Shown here: one piece after another, positions 7,228 through 14,669 of the stretch
Layout of the letters: each line of letters begins with the position of its first letter
Position numbering within the stretch: position 1 is the first letter of the stretch
Source of the DNA: JBEKIK01 sp050013075
Lineage (GTDB): Bacteria > Planctomycetota > Planctomycetia > Pirellulales > Thermoguttaceae
Length of the DNA: 29,936 nucleotides
Assembly (NCBI GenBank): GCA_050013075.1
Contig: JBEKFZ010000052.1
Span: forward strand, 1 to 29,936
Direction of reading: 5' to 3'
Notes under the pieces: model-generated
Told to the model about the DNA's origin: nothing
Databases searched by the model: none
What the model saw: only the letters and a program-made list of their open reading frames with translations
Made by a program: the position numbers and the translations under genes

Positions 7228-7644
7228 TTATACATTGATCGCCTGGATTCGGGATTGAATCTCTTCCAGGGAAATGATTGGGCCATGGTTGCACCCAGGA
7301 CAGCGATCGGCGATTTCCTGCCACGATTGGGGAGAAGATATGTTCGAAGGCCAAAAAGGCCAAGTGCGGCATTGGCGCGGACGCTCTTCGTAGACTTGGC
7401 AACGGCGTCGTTGGCTATCGAAGAAAACGCAATTGCCGCCGGCCAATTCGACCAGGCTTTTTCGCTTGCCGATCAAACGAACGTAGCGCTTTTGAAAATC
7501 TTCCGTACCGATTCCAAGCAAAGCCGACATTGCCTCGATTTCGGCCTTGTTGATCCAAACATAACCCGGCACTCCAGTGCAACAATCGCCGCACCCGGAG
7601 CACTGGAAACGCAATCCTTGATGATACCAGGGGCATGAGTTCAT
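7228..7644 (-). CDS. YkgJ-type cysteine-cluster protein
   Basis: A 138-residue soluble protein with the family signature CSGCGDCC (Cys15, 18, 21, 22), a Cys at 72, then CQVYEERPRQCR (Cys82, Cys92) and CPGC (Cys115, Cys118). Proteins of the YkgJ/UPF0153 type (CxxCxxCC family) are thought to coordinate zinc or an iron-sulfur cluster; the biochemical role is not settled. The PxxCRTWPF segment (PRQCRTWPFWP) is typical. The ATG at 7644 gives a complete N terminus (MNSCPWYHQGLRF). The Shine-Dalgarno is weak (AAAGGA about 13 bases upstream). It stands alone, with long intergenic stretches on both sides. Confidence 0.88.
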   Translation of the reverse strand: MNSCPWYHQGLRFQCSGCGDCCTGVPGYVWINKAEIEAMSALLGIGTEDFQKRYVRLIGKRKSLVELAGGNCVFFDSQRRRCQVYEERPRQCRTWPFWPSNISSPQSWQEIADRCPGCNHGPIISLEEIQSRIQAINV

Positions 7645-7978
7645 ATTTTTGGATAAATCCTTTAATATGATTGAGATTGTCAGTGAATTTAATTACCTAC
7701 ATTGTTTAGCCGCGACCCGTAGGGGAGCGGTGGGATTATCTGGAATTTTCAATACCAATTCCCGGACAACCTAATATTATTTTCTGGGCAATGTCTTTTC
7801 AATCCGGCCGGGCCGGTTAAACTTATTGACGTTTGCATGGCAAATGAACCGAGGCCGCGGGCACCAACCGCAGGTTGGTCGGGACGGCCGGAAAATGGGG
7901 TACAAAGGTTTACTTGCCGGATCAATATCCAAGCAAACATCAATAGGTTTTCCCCGGCGCTTTTTACGAGGTGTAGTC
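7645..7978. other. Intergenic stretch holding the second copy of a palindromic repeat
   Basis: The divergent promoters of the cysteine-cluster gene and the YjbQ-family gene should lie here but are not clear. The segment 7859-7881 (GGGCACCAACCGCAGGTTGGTCG) is the second copy of the palindromic repeat at 2460-2482. A G+C palindrome CCGGCC/GGCCGG lies near 7804-7816. Open frames reaching across this stretch are upstream extensions or shadows of the YjbQ-family gene. Confidence 0.5.
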
Positions 7979-8401
7979 GTGGTTTGGAATCAACGCGATA
8001 TTCAACTGCCATCTTTTACCAAAGGGTGTCACCCCATTACCAAATATGTTTTGGAGGCACTGCCCGAACTAAGCCGAATTAAAATCGGCCTGCTGCATGT
8101 TTTCATTATGCACACATCCGCAGCGCTTACCATAAACGAAAACGCCGATCCGGACGTGCTTGTCGATCTGGATCGCCTGCTGGACACCATGGCCGCGGAG
8201 GATTTCCCATATCGGCACCAGGAGGAAGGTTCCGACGACATGCCCAGCCACGCCAAGTCGTCGCTTTTCGGCAGTTCATTGACGATTCCCATCCGCGACG
8301 GCCACTTGTGCCTGGGCACGTGGCAAGGCATTTGCCTGTGCGAGTTCCGCCGCCGGGCCCGTCGCCGCCGCTTGATGCTGACCCTGCTGGGCGATACGTG
8401 A
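7979..8401 (+). CDS. YjbQ/UPF0047 family protein
   Basis: A 140-residue protein that matches the usual length of the family, which includes enzymes with secondary thiamine-phosphate synthase activity in vitro. Visible conserved parts are FTKGCHPITKYV (about 12-23), LLHVFIMHTSAALTINENAD with the conserved His and Thr/Ser, HAKSSLFGSSLTIPI and HLCLGTWQGICLCEFR. These histidines and the GTWQ motif form the supposed active site. The start GTG 7979 is chosen over the open frame beginning at 7826 because GAGGTG (7968-7973) precedes it and the family starts at this WNQRDI-like segment. The gene ends 2 bases from the converging hydrolase gene. Confidence 0.9.
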   Translation: MVWNQRDIQLPSFTKGCHPITKYVLEALPELSRIKIGLLHVFIMHTSAALTINENADPDVLVDLDRLLDTMAAEDFPYRHQEEGSDDMPSHAKSSLFGSSLTIPIRDGHLCLGTWQGICLCEFRRRARRRRLMLTLLGDT

Positions 8402-8403
8402 TG

Positions 8404-9312
8404 CTATTTATCCAATAGTTTTTGCTTGCGGAGCCACTCTTCACAGGCCTTGGGCCAGTTGGACGTGCCTGGGATTTTGCCGGCCAGGCCTTGGCCGTGT
8501 CCGCCTTTTTGATAAATGTGCAATTCGGCAGGCACTTTGGCTTTGTGCAGGGCAAGATAAAACTGAATGCTGTTCTCCGACGGCACGGTTTTATCTTCGT
8601 CGGTGTGGAACAAGAATGTCGGCGGCGTTTCGGGCGTGACTTGCTTTTCGTTCGATAGGCTTTTGACCAACTCGGCCGGAGCATCCTTGCCGATCAGATT
8701 ATTCTGCGAACCTTGATGCGTATACAATTCGCCAAAGGCGATGACCGGATAACAGAGGATCATGAAATCCGGGCGGCAACTCTCCCTCTCGATAGGATCG
8801 GCGGCTTGGCTGTCGCCTTTATCGAAATGCGTGCCGGCGGTAGAGGCCAGATGCCCGCCGGCGGAAAAACCGATTATGCCCAAGCGCGCAGGATTCACGT
8901 TCCAATCGGCAGCCCTGGCGCGGACCGTGCGGATTGCCCGCTGCGCATCCTGCATAGGCGCCGGATGGCCGTAACCGCCCCCGCGATGCCGGTACTCCAA
9001 CACGAACCCAGCCACGCCCAATGAATTAAGCCACTCGGCGATTTGTTTTCCTTCATGATCCAGGGCCAAATGGCCGTAAGCTCCGCCCGGGCAAATCACC
9101 AATGCCGTGCCATTGGCCTTGGATTTATCGGGAAGGAAAACCGTCAGCGCGGGCTTATCCGTCGGCTTGTCGCCTTTTGCCCCCGGCGCCCCTTTGGGCC
9201 AAAGCAGTTCCCGCCGCGGTTCCGTCGCAAATACCGGGGAGGAAAAGATACAAACGCCGAGAAACAAACATAAAGATGTAAATATACAAAAAATGCTAAG
9301 ATGGATTTTCAT
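8404..9312 (-). CDS. Secreted alpha/beta hydrolase (esterase-like)
   Basis: A 302-residue exported enzyme. Residues 1-30 form a signal peptide (MKIHLSIFCIFTSLCLFLGV, cleavage near VFA). The hydrolase fold shows an oxyanion-hole segment CPGGAYGHLALDHEG, the nucleophile elbow GFSAGGH with Ser150, HTDEDKTVP with the likely catalytic Asp240, and GGHG with His272. The arrangement is that of BD-FAE or acetyl-xylan-esterase-like hydrolases common in Planctomycetota, which remove acyl groups from polysaccharides; the substrate cannot be read from sequence. I choose ATG 9312 over the TTG at 9324. There is no Shine-Dalgarno. It follows the DUF433/DUF5615 pair by 15 bases on the same strand, so readthrough is possible. 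Confidence 0.88.
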   Translation of the reverse strand: MKIHLSIFCIFTSLCLFLGVCIFSSPVFATEPRRELLWPKGAPGAKGDKPTDKPALTVFLPDKSKANGTALVICPGGAYGHLALDHEGKQIAEWLNSLGVAGFVLEYRHRGGGYGHPAPMQDAQRAIRTVRARAADWNVNPARLGIIGFSAGGHLASTAGTHFDKGDSQAADPIERESCRPDFMILCYPVIAFGELYTHQGSQNNLIGKDAPAELVKSLSNEKQVTPETPPTFLFHTDEDKTVPSENSIQFYLALHKAKVPAELHIYQKGGHGQGLAGKIPGTSNWPKACEEWLRKQKLLDK

Positions 9313-9327
9313 TTTTAATACCAATAT

Positions 9328-9693
9328 TTATTCAATAGGCAATAGATGTAGTCGAATACGATCTTCTGAAACTGAAACAAGTGCTCCTTTTATAAGATCG
9401 GCTTGGCAATGTTCTTGTACTTGCAACACCAGTTCCTTTAATGCTTTTGATGTTAAACCTTCGATGCGGATCCGAATTACTGATGGTTTTTTCTCACGCG
9501 CCAATGCCATAATGGTATGAAAATCTGCGTCTAAAGTAACCACGACGAAATCTTTTTCCCGGGCAAAACGGATTATGGCGGCATCCGAGGCTGTGGCTAA
9601 ACCACACTCGCCTGTATGAATGGCATCTGTGCCAGCCTCTTGCAGCAAGACAGCCACACTCCGCGGCAGACCTTGATCGATAAGAAATTTCAT
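9328..9693 (-). CDS. DUF5615 PIN-like toxin
   Basis: The 121-residue product starts MKFLIDQGLPRSVAVLLQEA, the hallmark of DUF5615 PIN-like proteins. Acidic residues suited to metal-dependent RNase activity are Asp6, Asp37 (ASDAAI) and Asp55/Asp57 (VVTLDADF). Proteins of this kind are proposed toxins of type II toxin-antitoxin pairs with DUF433 partners. Its ATG overlaps the stop of the upstream DUF433 gene (ATGA at 9690-9693), implying translational coupling. Toxin activity is inferred, not shown. Confidence 0.9.
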   Translation of the reverse strand: MKFLIDQGLPRSVAVLLQEAGTDAIHTGECGLATASDAAIIRFAREKDFVVVTLDADFHTIMALAREKKPSVIRIRIEGLTSKALKELVLQVQEHCQADLIKGALVSVSEDRIRLHLLPIE

Positions 9694-9920
9694 GGGGTTG
9701 TGGCCATCGGCAAGACTTTGTCGTCAAGCATGGCAGCGGCATATTCCAATGCCTGACGGATATCCTCATCTTCCAATTCGGGATATTCCCGCCGAAGTTC
9801 TTCTCGATCGGGATAGGCAGCGACGGCTTCTAAAACTCTCCGTACAGTTAAACGTAGATCACGAATGCACGGTTGGCCGTTCATTCGGGCAGGATCAGAA
9901 GTTATACGGTCGAATGACAT
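9690..9920 (-). CDS. DUF433 antitoxin
   Basis: A 76-residue protein with the DUF433 pattern: DRITSDPARMNGQPCIRDLRL, then TVRRVLEAVAAYPDREELRREYPELEDEDIRQAL, a small winged-helix-like DNA-binding domain. It precedes the DUF5615 toxin, with a 4-base overlap, so it is the likely antitoxin and probable autoregulator. ATG 9920 is preceded by GAGGG with a 6-base spacer. Confidence 0.92.
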   Translation of the reverse strand: MSFDRITSDPARMNGQPCIRDLRLTVRRVLEAVAAYPDREELRREYPELEDEDIRQALEYAAAMLDDKVLPMATTP

Positions 9921-10052
9921 GGAACACCCTCGTTTCCGATGAATTATTTCAGGGCGAGACTGATATATTATTATATCCTAAATAGAACAAACATGGAATC
10001 CTAAACCCCTCATATTTTCTCGGCTGTACGAAATATCAGAGTACCCACGAAA

Positions 10053-10187
10053 TCAAAGCTGTCCCTTTATTACTTGAATACCACATTGAGCCAGATACTC
10101 CTCGATAGTTATTTGTTCTGTTTCAGGTTTATGATCTGGTTTTATGATGGGCCACCCATTTTCATCACATTTCAGACATCCTCCCAC
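10053..10187 (-). CDS. Tiny unrecognised ORF with a CxxC start
   Basis: This 44-codon frame lies in the otherwise empty 360 bases between the DUF433 gene and asnS. Starting from GTG 10187 it reads M-GGCLKCDENGWPIIKPDHK, then a Glu/Thr-rich segment and a short hydrophobic end (EEYLAQCGIQVIKGQL). Amino-acid composition looks protein-like, with a CLKC pair that could bind zinc and a C-terminal helix. An in-frame TAG lies immediately upstream of the GTG and there is no ribosome binding site, so it may be a fragment of a once longer gene. I assign no function. Confidence 0.35.
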   Translation of the reverse strand: MGGCLKCDENGWPIIKPDHKPETEQITIEEYLAQCGIQVIKGQL

Positions 10188-10282
10188 CTATAGATAATCT
10201 TAACTTTTGACAACAGGCATCAAACCATGCACTTAAGCACTCACCCCCTGCCCCTCTCCCAAAGGGCGAGTGATGTATGTGT

Positions 10283-11677
10283 TTAAAAATCCGCGCTGCC
10301 CGGGGTGCGGGGGAATGGGATTACGTCGCGGATGTTTGTCATGCCGGTTATGAACAACAGCACCCGCTCCACGCCCAGGCCGAAGCCGCTGTGCGGCACG
10401 GTGCCGTATTTTCGCAGTTCCAGATACCACCAGTAGTCGGCCGGGTTGAGCCCTTGTTCTTTCATCCGCGTTTCAAGCACGTCGAGGCGTTCTTCGCGCT
10501 GACTGCCGCCAATAATCTCGCCCACCTTGGGCACCAGCACGTCCATCGCCCGGACCGTTTTTTGATCGTCGTTCAACCGCATGTAGAACGGTTTTATCGT
10601 CCGCGGATAATCGTACAGAATCACCGGGCATTTAAAATGTTTTTCGGTCAAATATCGCTCGTGTTCCGCTTGCAGATCACAGCCCCAATCGCAGGGAAAC
10701 TCGAACGTCTCGCCGGATTTTAGCAAAATCTCGATGGCCTCGGTGTATGGCACGCGCCGGAATTCGCTGTTTAAGATATGTTGAAGCGTGTCGATGACTG
10801 TTTTGTCCATGCGCTCGTTGAAAAATGCCATGTCATCCGGGCATTTTTGCAGCACGTCGCCGAAAATCCGCTTCAGCAGCCGCTCAGCCGCGTCCATATC
10901 GCCCCAGATATCGCAAAAGGCCATTTCCGGCTCGACCATCCAGAACTCGGCCAGATGCCTGGGCGTGTTGGAGTTTTCGGCGCGAAAGGTCGGGCCAAAA
11001 GTATACGCCTTGCCAAGCGAGCAGGCGAAAATTTCCGCCTCCAACTGCCCGCTGACGGTCAGATACGCCGGCCGATCGAAAAAATCCAGCGCATAATCGA
11101 CCTTTGCACCTTGTCCGGCCAGTTTCGGCAGATCGAGCGTTGTGACCTGGAACATCTTGCCCGCGCCCTCGCAATCGCTGGCCGTGATAATCGGCGTGTG
11201 GATATAAAGGAATTCTTCTTCCTGAAAGAATTGATGGATCGAGTTGCACACGCAATTCCGCACACGGGCGATTGCGCCGAAAGTGTTGGTGCGCGGGCGC
11301 AGATGAGCGATGGTCCGCAAAAACTCGAACGAATGACCCTTCTTTTGCAACGGATAAGCCTCCACATCGGCCAAACCGAAAACCGTGACGCTCCGGGCGT
11401 GGACCTCGGTCGCCTGCCCCTTGCCGGGCGATGCCTTTACCTCGCCTTCCACTCGCAGGCTCGATCCGACCGAAAGTTTTTTAATTTCCGATTCGTAATT
11501 CGCCAGTGATGCCTCGGCAATGACCTGCACGTTGCCGAAACAAGAACCGTCATTGAGTTCCAAAAAACTAAACCCCGCCTTAGAGTCCCGCCGCGTGCGA
11601 ACCCAACCTTCGAGAACGACATTTTGACCCACGGACTCATCTTTACGTGCTTGGGCAATAGATATTTTTTCAGACAT
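10283..11677 (-). CDS. asnS: Asparaginyl-tRNA synthetase
   Basis: A class IIb synthetase that charges tRNA-Asn with asparagine. The 464 residues match the family. An N-terminal OB-fold anticodon-binding domain (about 18-105, VLEGWVRTRRDSKAGFSFLE) is followed by the catalytic core: FLRTIAHLRPRTNTFGAI (119-136), ITASDCEGAGKMF (164-176), class II motif 2 FRAENSNTPRHLAEFWMVEP (231-250) and motif 3 GFGLGVERVLLFITGMTNIR (from 431). The asparagine-type motif (SGQLEAE, and ENSNTPRHLAEF rather than the Asp-enzyme form) supports AsnRS. The ATG at 11677 gives the normal start; no Shine-Dalgarno is obvious. Confidence 0.97.
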   Translation of the reverse strand: MSEKISIAQARKDESVGQNVVLEGWVRTRRDSKAGFSFLELNDGSCFGNVQVIAEASLANYESEIKKLSVGSSLRVEGEVKASPGKGQATEVHARSVTVFGLADVEAYPLQKKGHSFEFLRTIAHLRPRTNTFGAIARVRNCVCNSIHQFFQEEEFLYIHTPIITASDCEGAGKMFQVTTLDLPKLAGQGAKVDYALDFFDRPAYLTVSGQLEAEIFACSLGKAYTFGPTFRAENSNTPRHLAEFWMVEPEMAFCDIWGDMDAAERLLKRIFGDVLQKCPDDMAFFNERMDKTVIDTLQHILNSEFRRVPYTEAIEILLKSGETFEFPCDWGCDLQAEHERYLTEKHFKCPVILYDYPRTIKPFYMRLNDDQKTVRAMDVLVPKVGEIIGGSQREERLDVLETRMKEQGLNPADYWWYLELRKYGTVPHSGFGLGVERVLLFITGMTNIRDVIPFPRTPGSADF

Positions 11678-11736
11678 GATTGGAAAACTATTTATTCGTT
11701 GGGTTGAACTGCCTGTATGGCCCGGATCATCGCTGC

Positions 11737-11913
11737 TTATTTGGGAAGCTTTTCAGTCTTCCTGCTCGCTTCCTCGGCAAGATTCACAATCTTTCGCCCT
11801 GATTGTTGTTGTTGCCTTTGAAGATCGGCTGCCAGAGCGGCGATATCGTAGTTGAATTCTTTTGCAATCTGGTCTTTTGACCGCCATACTTCTTGGATGA
11901 TTTCATCAGACAT
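11737..11913 (-). CDS. Small acidic/basic partner of the PIN toxin, probable antitoxin
   Basis: A 58-residue frame (MSDEIIQEVWRSKDQIAKEF, then a Gln-rich helix RQQQQS and the end KIVNLAEEASRKTEKLPK) on the minus strand. It overlaps the 3' end of the PIN gene by 8 bases, its start lying inside the PIN stop region. The sequence looks like a single long helix with charged ends, as in small antitoxins that fold on binding their toxin. AGAAG precedes the ATG weakly. Order toxin-then-antitoxin is the reverse of most type II pairs, though known in some. No DNA-binding domain is visible, so control of the operon is unclear. Function is inferred from position. Confidence 0.75.
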   Translation of the reverse strand: MSDEIIQEVWRSKDQIAKEFNYDIAALAADLQRQQQQSGRKIVNLAEEASRKTEKLPK

Positions 11914-12391
11914 TGTTTTCTTCTCCCATTAATTCTTGAGGAGTGCAAATTTCCGGACATCGATATCCGGCAATTGCACAAATGCTCCTGATTAAAGGTT
12001 TTTTTTCGGCGTTATCAAGATGTCGGTAATTCCAAGTAAGGAGATAGTCGATGCCATGAACAGCCGCTATGGCGATGTGGATAGCATCATCCATCGCTTC
12101 CCTTGGCAAAGCGCCGTCGTCAACCAATTTCTTTGCCAATGCGACAACATCATCTGTTATTTCCAGATCAGTAATACCTTGCAGTTTTTCAATCCTCTTT
12201 TGAATCGCATCCGGGTCGCCTCGCCTTGCCTCATTTAAAACCAATTCCGACGTGAACAACTCAAAGTGCGGTCTTTGTTTCTCCCACCAATCACGGGTTA
12301 CTTGCTGCCAGGCCGCAGCCAAGATATTTCGACTGGGGCGTGCCGCCAAGTAGCTGACCACAGAAGTCTCAATATAAACTCGCTTGTTCAC
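11906..12391 (-). CDS. PIN-domain protein, VapC-like toxin
   Basis: A 161-residue PIN-type nuclease. It starts KRVYIETSVVSYLAARPS (Glu8 in place of the usual first Asp, as in this subgroup), then SELVLNEARRGD (Glu49/Glu54), and REAMDDAIHIAIAAVHGIDYLLTWNYRHL with Asp101/102 and the conserved LLTWN segment. The acidic cluster would bind Mg or Mn and cleave RNA. The start is GTG 12391 with no Shine-Dalgarno. The next gene, its presumed antitoxin, overlaps its end by 8 bases. The module lies directly upstream of asnS and downstream of the DUF2283/membrane pair. Confidence 0.88.
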   Translation of the reverse strand: MNKRVYIETSVVSYLAARPSRNILAAAWQQVTRDWWEKQRPHFELFTSELVLNEARRGDPDAIQKRIEKLQGITDLEITDDVVALAKKLVDDGALPREAMDDAIHIAIAAVHGIDYLLTWNYRHLDNAEKKPLIRSICAIAGYRCPEICTPQELMGEENNV

Positions 12392-12452
12392 GGATATATT
12401 TTACCATATAGAAACAATAAAAGAACAGCCAAGCTGTATATTATGCATATAA

Positions 12453-13046
12453 TCAGGATGCTGGTGGTTCAGAGATAGTCTGATTTTGCACTTTCTTTTT
12501 GTGTTGTCGAAGCCAGTCGTAATGGGCTAAAAAAAGCATGATTACGCCTATTAATCCGCCAACAACAAAAGGCGAGGGACATAAAACAGCAAGCAAGGAC
12601 ATTGGAACAATAATTACCATATATTGATACATTGAAATAGATAATCTCATAGCGTGAGACATTTTAACCTGCCCCGATATCTCATCAGGATGTCGGTATA
12701 AATATCGGAAAATCAAGATATTGGACAAATGGCGTCCAATAACCGCACTGAAAAATATTATACAACCGCCGAACAACCCTTCGCCCAAATAGCCGTTACT
12801 TTCTAATTTACTTTCTACTTCAAATATAAAAATAAGACCTGTGGTAAGAAGTATGGTAAGAATAATATGGCGTATGTTGAACCATTTATTTTGAGAAACA
12901 TCTTTTTGAAATATAGGATTTAGTTCATAATGCGGCGATGCGAAATGATTTTTGTATATCTTAACGTTCAAAATATTTCCGCAAATCGTCAAAAAATAAT
13001 CCGCAAACATTAGAACCGGGACCAGCAATACTTCGAGATGTTTCAT
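12453..13046 (-). CDS. A+T-rich membrane protein of unknown function
   Basis: A 197-residue integral membrane protein with about five hydrophobic segments: LLVPVLMFADYFLTICGNI (6-24), HIILTILLTTGLIFIF (60-75), LFGGCIIFFSAVIG (91-104), MVIIVPMSLLAVLC (142-155) and VVGGLIGVIMLFLAHY (161-176). The C terminus is basic and polar. I recognise no family. The gene is distinctly more A+T-rich than its neighbours (many AAA, ATA, AAT codons), which suggests later acquisition. It starts 1 base after the DUF2283 stop, with AGAGGA before its ATG at 13046, so the two are translationally linked. Confidence 0.72.
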   Translation of the reverse strand: MKHLEVLLVPVLMFADYFLTICGNILNVKIYKNHFASPHYELNPIFQKDVSQNKWFNIRHIILTILLTTGLIFIFEVESKLESNGYLGEGLFGGCIIFFSAVIGRHLSNILIFRYLYRHPDEISGQVKMSHAMRLSISMYQYMVIIVPMSLLAVLCPSPFVVGGLIGVIMLFLAHYDWLRQHKKKVQNQTISEPPAS

Positions 13047-13047
13047 T

Positions 13048-13293
13048 TTATGTCCTCTGACCCGATCTTTGACATTGCGTCGTTAACGCTTCGACTTCAG
13101 CAGGAATCTTGCTTAAAACAATCTCTTTTAAGTCGATCTTCTTGCTGGCGTTATCAATATCTATTCCCACAAGATTTCCTTGAGCGTCATAATCACACAC
13201 AACGCCTTCGGATACAATTCTACTTTCTGAAGCCGGTTTGGACGATAGATCAATATACAACGAATCCGTATCACGATAATAATTTAGCTTCAT
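13048..13293 (-). CDS. DUF2283 domain protein
   Basis: An 81-residue protein of the DUF2283 type, recognisable from MKLNYYRDTDSLYIDLSSKP, then SRIVSEGVVCDYDAQGNLVGIDIDNASKK. The fold is a small beta-rich domain of unknown function found across bacteria and often beside toxin-antitoxin-like genes. It ends 1 base before the next gene. The start ATG 13293 is preceded only by a GGATGA-repeat, which may supply a Shine-Dalgarno-like purine run. It sits 30 bases downstream of trxB on the same strand. Confidence 0.88.
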   Translation of the reverse strand: MKLNYYRDTDSLYIDLSSKPASESRIVSEGVVCDYDAQGNLVGIDIDNASKKIDLKEIVLSKIPAEVEALTTQCQRSGQRT

Positions 13294-13323
13294 TCATCCT
13301 TCATCCTTCCGCCTTCATCCTTG

Positions 13324-14370
13324 TTATTCACCTTTTGCCGCCAGCCAGCGTTCGGCGTCTAGTGCGGCCATGCAGCCGCTTCCGGCGGCGGTTACTGCCT
13401 GGCGATAGTAATCGTCGGCCACGTCGCCGGCGGCAAAAACGCCTTCCACGCTGCTGTAAGTCCGCTGGGGCGTTGTCCACTTGATGTATTTCTTTTCGGT
13501 CAGCGCCATTTTGCCTTTTAAAAATGCCGTGTTTGGCGTGTGGCCGATGGCGAAAAACACACCGCTGGCATCGAGAGTCAAATCCGGTTGGCCGACGGTG
13601 CTTGTCAGGCGCACGCCGGTAACGCCGTCTTTGTCGTTGCCCAGCACTTCGCCCAGATGACGGTTCCAAAGGATTTTGATTTTCGGATGGGTCATGGCCC
13701 GTTGGGCCATGATCTTCGATGCCCGGAGTTGATCCCGGCGATGGACCATATACACGACGCCGGCGAATTTCGCCAGATAATCAGCCTCCTCCACGGCCGA
13801 GTCGCCGCCGCCAATGACGACCAAGGGCTTGTTCCTGAATCGCGGTAAAGCCCCGTCGCACACGGCACATGCGCTAACGCCCCGATTCTTGAACTTTTCC
13901 TCCGAGGGCAGACCGAGGTAATTCGCCCTGGCGCCGGTGGCCACGATCACCGCCAAAGTCTCGTAGGTTTTGCCGTCGGAGGCCGTAAGTTGGAACGGAT
14001 GAACGTCGAAATTCACGTCAATAATGTCTTCGGTGATTACCCGCGTGCCGAAATTCACCGCTTGCTGGCGCATCAGTTCCATCAATTCCGGGCCGCTGAC
14101 GCCTTCTTTTTTATGCGGGGCCATCATCCCTCGGGTCGTGGGATTGATCGCGGAGTCGAGATAGGCCGTCATATCGCCGCTGGGAAAACCGGGAAAGTTT
14201 TCCACTTCGGTGGTTAAGGCCAACTGACCCAAGGGCAGAGTGCTTGCCATGCGATTTTCTTCGGTCACTGCGCCTTCAAAAACAAGGGGCTTTAATTCCG
14301 CTCTGGCGGAGTATATGGCCGCTGCCCAACCGGCGGGTCCGCTGCCAATAATTATGACTTTTTCGGCCAC
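13324..14370 (-). CDS. trxB: Thioredoxin reductase
   Basis: A 348-residue FAD flavoenzyme that passes electrons from NADPH to thioredoxin. The FAD site is VIIIGSGPAGWAAAIY (5-20), the redox active site CAVCDG (Cys168 and Cys171), the NADPH fold GGGDSAVEEA (187-196) and the C-terminal FAD motif FAAGDV. Compared with the compact E. coli enzyme it has insertions around 33-46 and 75-92 (SAINPTTRGMMAPHKKEG), making it somewhat longer. The start is GTG 14370 with AAAGGAG before it. The 30 bases separating it from DUF2283 hold only the TCATCC repeat. Confidence 0.95.
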   Translation of the reverse strand: MAEKVIIIGSGPAGWAAAIYSARAELKPLVFEGAVTEENRMASTLPLGQLALTTEVENFPGFPSGDMTAYLDSAINPTTRGMMAPHKKEGVSGPELMELMRQQAVNFGTRVITEDIIDVNFDVHPFQLTASDGKTYETLAVIVATGARANYLGLPSEEKFKNRGVSACAVCDGALPRFRNKPLVVIGGGDSAVEEADYLAKFAGVVYMVHRRDQLRASKIMAQRAMTHPKIKILWNRHLGEVLGNDKDGVTGVRLTSTVGQPDLTLDASGVFFAIGHTPNTAFLKGKMALTEKKYIKWTTPQRTYSSVEGVFAAGDVADDYYRQAVTAAGSGCMAALDAERWLAAKGE

Positions 14371-14509
14371 GATGTCTTTCTCCTTTTGGGAATCGGGGGT
14401 CGGGTATCAGGGATCAGGGGCAGGAATTAAAGAATAATAAATTGTGCAAATCCACAAGCGATTTCTAGAGTGTTTTCAGTAATCAATTTTCATATAACGG
14501 CATCTTTTT

Positions 14510-14547
14510 ATTCATCCTTCATCCCTCATCCTTCATCCTTCATCCTT
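14510..14547. repeat. TTCATCC-type simple repeat between trxB and cstA
   Basis: Five units of TTCATCC or close variants run from 14510 to 14547. Related runs occur at 13294-13320 and 25150-25205, always in non-coding sequence next to gene ends or starts. A pseudo-tandem run of GGGATCAGG-like units lies nearby, around 14388-14428. These look like simple-sequence expansions; no function is evident. Confidence 0.6.
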
Positions 14548-14606
14548 TTTCTTCTGATTTCGCCCATTATAGGAGCTTTGCCTTGGCCGTCCACCCACGG
14601 TTGTGG

Positions 14607-14635
14607 TTGATACTACTGTCCATAAACAATATGAT
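14607..14635 (+). promoter_or_regulatory. Sigma70-like promoter of cstA
   Basis: TTGATA (14607-14612), a 17-base spacer and TATGAT (14630-14635) precede cstA. The transcript would begin about 28 bases before its ATG at 14670. No operator is obvious. Confidence 0.6.
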
Positions 14636-14669
14636 GAAGGCTATGCCCGTAGATTAAGGAGAGCAACCG

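Noticed and set aside
7032..7286. 84-codon minus-strand frame after the YkgJ-type gene
   Set aside because: It overlaps the end of the cysteine-cluster gene and is rich in Arg/Lys/Tyr in a pattern typical of shadow frames.
7826..8401. Longer start for the YjbQ-family gene
   Set aside because: The extra 51 codons cross a palindromic repeat and are absent from the family; GTG 7979 has a Shine-Dalgarno.
10778..11509. 243-codon plus-strand frame opposite asnS
   Set aside because: It is a shadow of the AsnRS coding sequence.
14510..14547. CRISPR-like array
   Set aside because: The repeat units are 7 bases and contiguous, without spacers; this is a simple repeat.
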